Assembly: GCA_015655225.1 (NCBI GenBank) | Contig: JAATFK010000589.1 | Location: 1 to 5,042, forward strand | DNA: 5,042 nt | Reading direction: 5' to 3' | DNA from: Solirubrobacterales bacterium | GTDB taxonomy: Bacteria > Actinomycetota > Thermoleophilia > Solirubrobacterales > Solirubrobacteraceae | Shown: in pieces, positions 1 to 4,486 of the stretch | Numbering within the stretch: position 1 is the stretch's first letter | Layout of the letters: each line of letters begins with the position of its first letter | Position numbers and translations under genes: made by a program | Notes under the pieces: generated by a model | Seen by the model: the letters and a program-made list of their open reading frames with translations, nothing else | The model's database searches: none | Told to the model about the DNA's origin: nothing

Positions 1-322
1 CGATCATCGCCGCCGCGGCCCCGTCGAGCGTCGTGCCGGGTCTCGCGTACGCGAAGTGCATCAGCGTCGTCGTGCCGCCGTGGGCGGCCGCCCGGGCGGT
101 CGCCGCGGGATCGTCGAGGTAGACCGGGTGGACGTGCTCGTCGACCGCGCCCGGCAGCACGTAGGCGCCGTGAGCGTCGAGCCGGCGCAGCGCCGGCGCC
201 CCGGCGAGGTCGCCGAGCGCCGCGACGCGGCCGTCGCGCACGCCGACGTCCTGGAGCCGCATGCCGCTCCCGGTGACGACGACGCCGCCGTGGACGACGA
301 GGTCGAGGGGTCCGTCGGTCAC
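1..322 (-). CDS. Amidohydrolase, dihydropyrimidinase/hydantoinase/allantoinase-like, N-terminal part
   Basis: Only the first 107 codons are inside the window. Residues 6-38 form the small beta-sandwich start typical of cyclic amidohydrolases (DLVVHGGVVVTG, then D-x-G-V-x-D-G-R-V-A-A-L-G). Residues 55-66 read VLPGAVDEHVHP, with the metal-binding H-x-H pair at His63 and His65 after the first barrel strand. Residues 82-90 (GGTTTLMHF) match the second-strand region where dihydropyrimidinases have GGTTxxxDF. Family members hydrolyse cyclic amide bonds in dihydropyrimidines, hydantoins, allantoin or dihydroorotate in the cytoplasm; which one applies here cannot be told. The segment between H-x-H and GGTTT is about seven residues shorter than in textbook dihydropyrimidinases. 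GTG at 322 is chosen as start because it overlaps the regulator stop (GTGA) and has GGAG seven bases upstream; the next ATG, codon 21, would remove the first conserved strand. The carbamylated lysine and later histidines lie outside the window. Confidence 0.85.
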   Translation of the reverse strand, partial: MTDGPLDLVVHGGVVVTGSGMRLQDVGVRDGRVAALGDLAGAPALRRLDAHGAYVLPGAVDEHVHPVYLDDPAATARAAAHGGTTTLMHFAYARPGTTLDGAAAAMI

Positions 323-1083
323 GCGTGCGCTCCGTTGTCGGAGGCGTCGGGCAGGCGGTGCAGCGCCTGCTCGAAGCCGACGATCACCTCGGTGAGATGC
401 TCCATCATGCGCTCCTCGGCGGCATCGGGATCGTGCGCTTCGAGGGCCGCGACGATCTCCTCGTGGTGGTGACAGCGGTGCTCCTCGTGCGCCGGGTCGG
501 CGTCGTGGGAGAGGCGGCCGACGGCCTGGTGGGTGTCGGAGAAGAGCTGGAAGAGCGAGCCGATCACCTCGTTGTGCGAGGCGGCGCCGACGGCTGCGTG
601 GAACGCCCAGCCGTGCTCCCAGTCGTCGTGGTCCTGCTGCTCCTGCTCGACCACGAGCCGCTTCAGCATCGCGAGGTCCTCGTCGGTCGCCCGCACGGCG
701 GCCAGCCGGACGGCCTCGCGCTCCAGCCCGCGGCGCACGTAGAGGAAGTCGATCACCTCGCGCAGCGTCTGGGGATCGAGCGCCTGCTCGACCCGCAGGC
801 CGCTGAGCGAGCGGGCGTGCCAGACGTCGAGCGCCTCCAGCTGCGCCGCGCCCTCGGGGCTGAGGACGCGCCCGCGGTTGCTGTTGCGTCTCGTGAGCCC
901 GCGCCGGTCGAGGTCGCGCAGCAGGCGCCCGACCGTCGCCTCGCTGATGTCGTGGCTCTGGTTGCGCAGCTCGGCGCAGATATTGCCCGCGCCGATCGCC
1001 TCCGCGGTGTCCTGCAGCATCCGCAGGATCAAACGCTCGATCTCGCGCGCGCTGTCGGAAGCACGCTCGGGGATCGTGGTCAT
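319..1083 (-). CDS. FCD-domain transcriptional regulator with HTH_12/NrpR-like winged helix
   Basis: This 254-residue cytoplasmic DNA-binding regulator probably controls this operon in response to the imported compound or a product. Residues about 15-83 form a winged helix. Its pattern, ILRMLQDTAEAIGA...ICAELR...ISEATVGRLLRDLDRRGL...GRVLSPEGAAQL, resembles the HTH_12 (ribonuclease R/NrpR N-terminal) type more than the usual GntR helix-turn-helix. Residues about 107-235 form the all-helical FCD ligand domain: LREVIDFLYVRRGLEREAVRLAA, then WAFHAAVGAASHNEVIGSL, then HHEEIVAALEAHDPDAAEERMMEHL. Three expected metal-ligand histidines are visible (His162, His207, His229), but the acidic ligand four residues before the first is Gly158. 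ATG at 1083 is the start: it overlaps the permease stop and has AGGAG five bases upstream. The reading frame stays open upstream to about 1680, but that part is an arginine-rich shadow of the permease gene. Its place inside the operon suggests autoregulation (inference). Confidence 0.88.
   Translation of the reverse strand: MTTIPERASDSAREIERLILRMLQDTAEAIGAGNICAELRNQSHDISEATVGRLLRDLDRRGLTRRNSNRGRVLSPEGAAQLEALDVWHARSLSGLRVEQALDPQTLREVIDFLYVRRGLEREAVRLAAVRATDEDLAMLKRLVVEQEQQDHDDWEHGWAFHAAVGAASHNEVIGSLFQLFSDTHQAVGRLSHDADPAHEEHRCHHHEEIVAALEAHDPDAAEERMMEHLTEVIVGFEQALHRLPDASDNGAHA
330..333 (-). promoter_or_regulatory. Ribosome binding site for the amidohydrolase
   Basis: GGAG lies seven bases upstream of the GTG at 322, inside the last codons of the regulator gene. 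It settles the choice of GTG over the in-frame ATG twenty codons downstream. Confidence 0.65.
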
Positions 1084-1922
1084 CTCGTCTCCTCTTCTCT
1101 TCGGCGCAGGTCCGACTGCCAGGGTGCCAAAAGACGCTCGGCGACGACGACGGCGGCGTAGAGCACGCAGCCCATCGCGGTGATCACGGTCAGGGCGGCG
1201 AATGCGCCGGCGAGGTCGAGCAGCCGCAGGCGCAGCAGCAGCCAGTCGCCGATCCCGCCCTGGCCGGCGCCGAAGTACTCGGCGACGAGCGCCGCGCTGA
1301 CGCTGACGGCGGCGGTCGTGCGCAGCGCCGCGAACGTGTAGGGCAGCGCGGCGGGGATCCGTGCCTTGCGCAGGATCGCCCCGGGCGAGGCGCTCAGCGA
1401 CTCCAGCACGTCGAGCTCGCCGGCCCGCAGCGAGCGCAGGCCGATCAGCGTGTTCGAGAAGACGGGAAAGAAGCAGACGACCGCCACGACCGCCATCACC
1501 GATCTGACGGAGAAGCCGAAGATCAGCACCGAGACCGGCGCGAACACGAGCAGCGGGATCGCGTTGGCGGAGATCGCGAGCGGCAGCAGCGCGTCGATCA
1601 GCGAGCGGCGGTTGCAGACGACGCAGGCGGTCGCGAACGCGAGGCCGCCGCCGATCGCGAAGCCGCCGAGCGCTCCCCACGCGGTCTTGAGGCCGCGCGC
1701 CAGCAGCGTCGAGCGGTAAGTCCCCAGCTGATGGACGAGGTCGTTCGGTCGCGCGACGATGTAGCGCGGGACGTGCAGCCCGTAGGACAGCAGCAGCCAG
1801 ATCCCGATCAGGACGAGCAGCGGCACGAGCGCGACCAGGCTCGTGCGCGCGAGCCGCCGGCGGCGGCGCGCACGGCGCAGGGAGCGCGCCTGCGGGGTGA
1901 CGCGTTCGACGGTGATGCTCAT
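1080..1922 (-). CDS. ABC transporter permease, TauC/SsuC-like (second permease)
   Basis: This 280-residue inner-membrane protein is of the binding-protein-dependent transport permease class used by nitrate, sulfonate, taurine and thiamine-precursor importers. A very basic cytoplasmic N-terminus (residues 13-26, mostly Arg) precedes about six membrane segments, roughly at 27-48, 80-102, 109-137, 139-161, 198-216 and 238-262. The cytoplasmic EAA loop that docks on the ATPase is DVLESLSASPGAILRKARIP followed by AALP (residues 171-194). The normally invariant glycine of this loop is Ser177. The following stretch, about residues 195-225 (VSVSAALVAEYFGAGQGGIG), is typical of the family. It probably pairs with the permease at 1919-2710 as a heterodimer, since the two differ and only one ATPase gene is present. 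ATG at 1922 overlaps the upstream stop (ATGA). Only a weak AGG sits seven bases before it, so translation probably depends on coupling. The cargo is unknown. Confidence 0.9.
   Translation of the reverse strand: MSITVERVTPQARSLRRARRRRRLARTSLVALVPLLVLIGIWLLLSYGLHVPRYIVARPNDLVHQLGTYRSTLLARGLKTAWGALGGFAIGGGLAFATACVVCNRRSLIDALLPLAISANAIPLLVFAPVSVLIFGFSVRSVMAVVAVVCFFPVFSNTLIGLRSLRAGELDVLESLSASPGAILRKARIPAALPYTFAALRTTAAVSVSAALVAEYFGAGQGGIGDWLLLRLRLLDLAGAFAALTVITAMGCVLYAAVVVAERLLAPWQSDLRRREEETR
1089..1093 (-). promoter_or_regulatory. Ribosome binding site for the FCD regulator
   Basis: A consensus AGGAG lies five bases before the ATG at 1083, within the last codons of the permease gene. It rules out the long upstream extension of this frame as the true start. 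Confidence 0.75.
1842..1874 (-). repeat. 33-base imperfect palindrome (strong hairpin) inside the second permease
   Basis: Nine-base arms at 1842-1850 and 1866-1874 are exact reverse complements. Between them sits a 12-base perfect palindrome (1853-1864), giving a mismatch of only two bases against one. In the transcript this would be a nine-pair outer stem, a small internal loop, and a four-pair inner stem closed by a CCGG loop. It falls 49-81 bases into the permease reading frame, over the codons for an arginine-rich stretch (residues 17-27). Repeated CGC/CGG arginine codons make such symmetry easier to get by chance, so a function is only possible. Confidence 0.5.
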
Positions 1923-2710
1923 GTCGTCGCCTGCCGTCCGCGCAGGACGCGCCGCTCGCAGACGATCACGATCGCCGAGAGGACCAGGCCGAGGATCGCG
2001 CTCCCGAGCGCCGAGGCCCAGAGGAAGTAGGCGGAATCCGAGCTGTTGCCGAAATAGGAGAGCTGCAGCATCAGGACGCCGAGCCCCTTGTGCGAGGCAC
2101 CGGTGAACTCCAGGATGATCCCGCCGACGATGCTCCAGGTCGCACCGATCCGCGCGCCGGCGAAGAAGTACGGCAGCGCCGCCGGCCAGTTGGCCTTGCG
2201 CAGCTGCTGGACGCGCGAGGCGGCGTAGGTCGCCATCAGCTCGGTCTTGCCGGCGTCGAGCGACTGGAGGCCCTTCGCGGTGTTGACGATCACGGGGAAG
2301 CACGTGACGTAGGCCGCCAGCACGACGCGGGCGACGAAGGCGTCGTGGATCATGATCGTCAGCAGCGGCGCGATCGCCACGATCGGCAGCATCGGGATCA
2401 GGATCAGGTACGGGGTGACGGCCTCGCCGAGCACCGGCACGAGCCACAGCAGCGACGCGACCACGGCGCCGAGCAGCAGCCCGCCGGCGAACCCGATCAG
2501 CGCCGTCTCCACCGTCGGCGGCGCGGCCGAGGCGATCGTGCCGGCGTGCCGGACGAGCGCCACGAAGATCTCGTGGGGCCGGGGGTACTGCACCGGCGAG
2601 AGCGAGCTGCCGGACAGCGCGCCGACGAGCAGCTCGATCCCCTCGACGACGGCCAGCAGCGCGATCGCGACGGTGAGCGGCAGCAGCACGATGCGCAGAC
2701 GACGGGCCAT
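1919..2710 (-). CDS. ABC transporter permease, TauC/SsuC-like (first permease)
   Basis: This 263-residue inner-membrane permease belongs to the same superfamily as the next gene but has clearly different sequence. Its membrane segments lie roughly at residues 7-30, 67-90, 100-122, 124-146, 186-203 and 230-252. The EAA loop facing the ATPase is at 157-180 (ELMATYAASRVQQLRKANWP, then AALP), with Ala163 where the family normally has glycine. SLDAGKTEL just before it and GATWSIVGGIILEFTGA just after are typical of nitrate/sulfonate/taurine-type permeases. ATG at 2710 follows the upstream stop by three bases. GGAAGGG at 2723-2729 is the likely ribosome binding site, about twelve bases away and so slightly long. 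It overlaps the next gene by ATGA. It should form the translocation channel with the second permease (inference). Confidence 0.9.
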   Translation of the reverse strand: MARRLRIVLLPLTVAIALLAVVEGIELLVGALSGSSLSPVQYPRPHEIFVALVRHAGTIASAAPPTVETALIGFAGGLLLGAVVASLLWLVPVLGEAVTPYLILIPMLPIVAIAPLLTIMIHDAFVARVVLAAYVTCFPVIVNTAKGLQSLDAGKTELMATYAASRVQQLRKANWPAALPYFFAGARIGATWSIVGGIILEFTGASHKGLGVLMLQLSYFGNSSDSAYFLWASALGSAILGLVLSAIVIVCERRVLRGRQATT

Positions 2711-2713
2711 CGC

Positions 2714-3640
2714 TCAGTCGATCCCTTCCATCGCGTCGAGCGCGATCCCGTCGTCGACCAGCTCGGCGGCGTCGACCGGCCGCGGCAGCCAGCCGGCGGC
2801 AACGAGGATCGCGGTCCAGCGGCCGAGCGCGGTGTGGTTCACCTGCGGCGTCGGGCACCAGAGGTCCTGGCCGCGGTAGGCGTCGATGACCGCGTAGATC
2901 TCCGCCTCAGGCCGCTGGGGGAAGTGGCGGGCGACGTGCTCGGTCAGCTCGCCGGTCGGCCGGTCCCGCATCCAGCGCTGCGCGCGGTAGAGGGCGCGCA
3001 ACAGCGCGATCAGCTCCTCGCGGCGCTCGCCGACGCCCTCGGGCGTCGCGTAGTAGACGCTCCACGGAAGCGTGCCGAGGTCGTGCGGCCAGTACGCGAC
3101 CTGGTGCAGGTCGGGGTCGAGCAGCGCGGGGCCGGCGTCGAGGTCGCCGATCTCCAGCAGGTCGCCGAAGCCCTCGCGGAACAGCGCGAGCGACTCGTCG
3201 ACCGGCAGCTGCGGGATCATCCGCATCCGCTCGAGGCTGACGCCGCGCAGCCGCATCAGGTGGCGCAGCGCGAACCACGGGCTGGGGGCGCCGCCGGTCG
3301 CGTGGACGAACGTGCCGCCGTCGAGGACGTCCCAGTCGAAGGCCTCGCGCGGCTCGCGGGCGAACAGCAGCAGGTCGCACTGCTGGTTGACCTGCCCGAA
3401 GACGGTCAGCGGCGTGCCGCGGGCGTGCAGCTGCAGCGGCCGCCAGACGCCGCCGAGCACGACGTCGGCGTCGCCGCGCGCCATCACGTCCGCCAGCCCG
3501 GCGCGGTCGCTGCCGCCGTCGTAGGCGAGCGTGATCCCCTCGTCGGCGAAGAAGCCGAGCTGGTCGGCGAGGATCTGCGGCGTGTAGTACGCGGCGTCGG
3601 CGACGCCGATCATGCGGATCGTGGACGCGATCGTGCTCAC
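2714..3640 (-). CDS. NMT1/THI5-like (SsuA/ThiY-type) binding-fold protein without signal peptide
   Basis: This protein has 308 residues of the NMT1/THI5 class of the type 2 periplasmic binding fold. Residues 10-40 (MIGVADAAYYTPQILADQLG, then FFADEGITL) are the classic opening, where the ligand protein meets 'GFF..EGI'. Residues 50-67 (DVMARGDADVVLGGVW) match the 'l..G.aD..l' element, and residues 75-98 the next strand. The C-terminal helices (208-240) and the final lobe ending in VDDGIA (295-300) also fit. The protein starts directly with the first strand: there is no hydrophobic segment, lipobox cysteine or twin-arginine motif, and in-frame extension upstream is arginine-rich, not hydrophobic. 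It therefore probably stays in the cytoplasm, unlike a normal importer binding protein. Known cytoplasmic relatives by fold include yeast Thi5, MqnA/MqnD and dihydroxyphthalate decarboxylase. GTG at 3640 is the start, overlapping the ATPase stop with GGAG five bases upstream; ATG at codon 10 is a weaker alternative. An enzyme or sensor role is inference. Confidence 0.82.
   Translation of the reverse strand: MSTIASTIRMIGVADAAYYTPQILADQLGFFADEGITLAYDGGSDRAGLADVMARGDADVVLGGVWRPLQLHARGTPLTVFGQVNQQCDLLLFAREPREAFDWDVLDGGTFVHATGGAPSPWFALRHLMRLRGVSLERMRMIPQLPVDESLALFREGFGDLLEIGDLDAGPALLDPDLHQVAYWPHDLGTLPWSVYYATPEGVGERREELIALLRALYRAQRWMRDRPTGELTEHVARHFPQRPEAEIYAVIDAYRGQDLWCPTPQVNHTALGRWTAILVAAGWLPRPVDAAELVDDGIALDAMEGID
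2723..2729 (-). promoter_or_regulatory. Probable ribosome binding site for the first permease
   Basis: The purine run GGAAGGG lies twelve bases before the ATG at 2710, inside the end of the binding-fold gene. The spacing is longer than ideal; reinitiation after the stop three bases upstream may help. Confidence 0.45.
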
Positions 3641-4482
3641 AGCGTCTCCACCCCAGTCAGCGAGACGGTGTGGCCGCGCAGCGTCTCGCGGGCCTCGTTG
3701 GCCAGCTCGAAGTAGCGCGAGGACTCGCGCGTGTCGGGCGTGCGCGGGAACGGCAGGTCGATCTCGATGTCGCGCACGACGCGACCGGGCCGCGCCGTCA
3801 TCACGAGCACGCGGTTGGAGAGGAAGACCGCCTCCGCGATCGAGTGCGTGACGAAGACGACGGTCGCCTCCGCGTCGGCGGCGATCCGCAGCAGCTCGAG
3901 GTTCATCTCCTCGCGCGTCATCTCGTCCAGCTGCCCGAACGGCTCGTCCATGAACAGGATCGCCGGGCGGAAGCTGAGCGCCCGCGCGATCGCGACGCGC
4001 TGCTGCATCCCGCCCGACAGCTCCCAGGGACGGCGGCCGGCGAACTCCTCCAGCCCGACCCGTTCGAGCGCCTCGTCGGCGATCGCCCGGCGCTCGCGGC
4101 GCGAGACGCCCTGCAGCTCGAGCGGCAGCTCGACGTTCTCGCGCACGCTGCGCCACTCGAACAGGTTCGACTGCTGGAAGACCATCCCGTAGGAGCGCGA
4201 GCGGCGCGCCTGCTGCGGCGTGCCGCCGTTGACGACGACCTCGCCGCCGCTCGCCGGCGTGAGGCCGGCGAAGATCCGCAGCAGCGTCGTCTTGCCGCAG
4301 CCGCTCGGCCCCAGCAGCGAGACGACCTCGCCGCGCGCGACCTCGAGGCTGGTGCGCTCCAGCGCCACGACGTCCCCGCCGGAGAACTCCTTGCGGACGT
4401 CGCGGCAGGCGAGCGCGGGGCCGCTGCCGACGGCGGCCCCGGGGCGCCGCTCGCGGCGCCTGATGTTGATCGTGCGCGCCAT
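3637..4482 (-). CDS. ABC transporter ATPase, nitrate/sulfonate/taurine class (SsuB/TauB-like)
   Basis: This 281-residue nucleotide-binding subunit sits on the cytoplasmic face of the importer and powers transport. All catalytic elements are intact: Walker A GPSGCGKT (58-65), Q-loop VFQQ (101-104), signature LSGGMQQR (155-162), Walker B ILFMDEP (175-181) with catalytic Glu180, D-loop GQLDE (183-187) and the switch His213 in VTHSIAEAVFLSNRV. The last stretch, together with the RPGRVVRDIEIDLPFPR motif near residue 231, is characteristic of the SsuB/TauB/NrtD group. About 20 basic, low-complexity residues precede the first strand; they are unusual but open onto a good start. ATG at 4482 follows the upstream stop by four bases, with GAAGG at 4492-4496 as likely ribosome binding site. 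It is the only ATPase in view, so it probably acts as a homodimer under two different permeases. Confidence 0.96.
   Translation of the reverse strand: MARTINIRRRERRPGAAVGSGPALACRDVRKEFSGGDVVALERTSLEVARGEVVSLLGPSGCGKTTLLRIFAGLTPASGGEVVVNGGTPQQARRSRSYGMVFQQSNLFEWRSVRENVELPLELQGVSRRERRAIADEALERVGLEEFAGRRPWELSGGMQQRVAIARALSFRPAILFMDEPFGQLDEMTREEMNLELLRIAADAEATVVFVTHSIAEAVFLSNRVLVMTARPGRVVRDIEIDLPFPRTPDTRESSRYFELANEARETLRGHTVSLTGVETL
3646..3649 (-). promoter_or_regulatory. Ribosome binding site for the signal-less binding-fold protein
   Basis: GGAG lies five bases before the GTG at 3640, inside the end of the ATPase gene. It favours the GTG over the ATG nine codons downstream and supports a start with no room for a signal peptide. 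Confidence 0.65.
4443..4460 (-). repeat. Perfect 8-base inverted repeat near the ATPase start
   Basis: Arms 4443-4450 and 4453-4460 are exact reverse complements around two bases. In RNA this gives a seven-pair all-GC stem with a CGAG tetraloop. It lies 23-40 bases into the ATPase frame and 27-44 bases after the stop of the upstream binding-protein gene. It could protect the upstream message or slow ATPase translation, which would suit the usual excess of binding protein over ATPase; this is inference, and it overlies an arginine-codon-rich segment where chance symmetry is likely. Confidence 0.5.
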
Positions 4483-4486
4483 CGTC

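Noticed and set aside
1080..1083. Promoter or operator search at the regulator start
   Set aside because: The start overlaps the upstream stop and no -10/-35-like or palindromic element stands out in the GC-rich coding DNA, so nothing could be supported.
325..1161. Plus-strand open frame opposite the regulator
   Set aside because: The regulator on the minus strand has recognisable winged-helix and FCD domains and a clear ribosome binding site; the opposite frame has neither a motif nor a sensible context.
1084..1680. Upstream extension of the regulator frame (453-codon version)
   Set aside because: Extra residues are an Arg/Ala-rich shadow of the permease; AGGAG and ATG at 1083 give a normal-length FCD regulator.
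2497..2802. Short minus-strand frame across the binding-fold/permease junction
   Set aside because: It is out of frame with both strong genes it overlaps, and its product is Arg/Ser-rich with no pattern.
1923..2858. Upstream extension of the second permease frame (592-codon version)
   Set aside because: The extension is an Arg/Ala-rich shadow of the first permease; ATG at 1922 with the ATGA overlap begins a normal-length permease.
2090..3715. Long open frame on the plus strand (541 codons)
   Set aside because: Lies opposite two well-supported genes; its product is low-complexity Arg/Asp/Gly/Val-rich with no domain pattern, as expected from the antisense of GC-rich codons.
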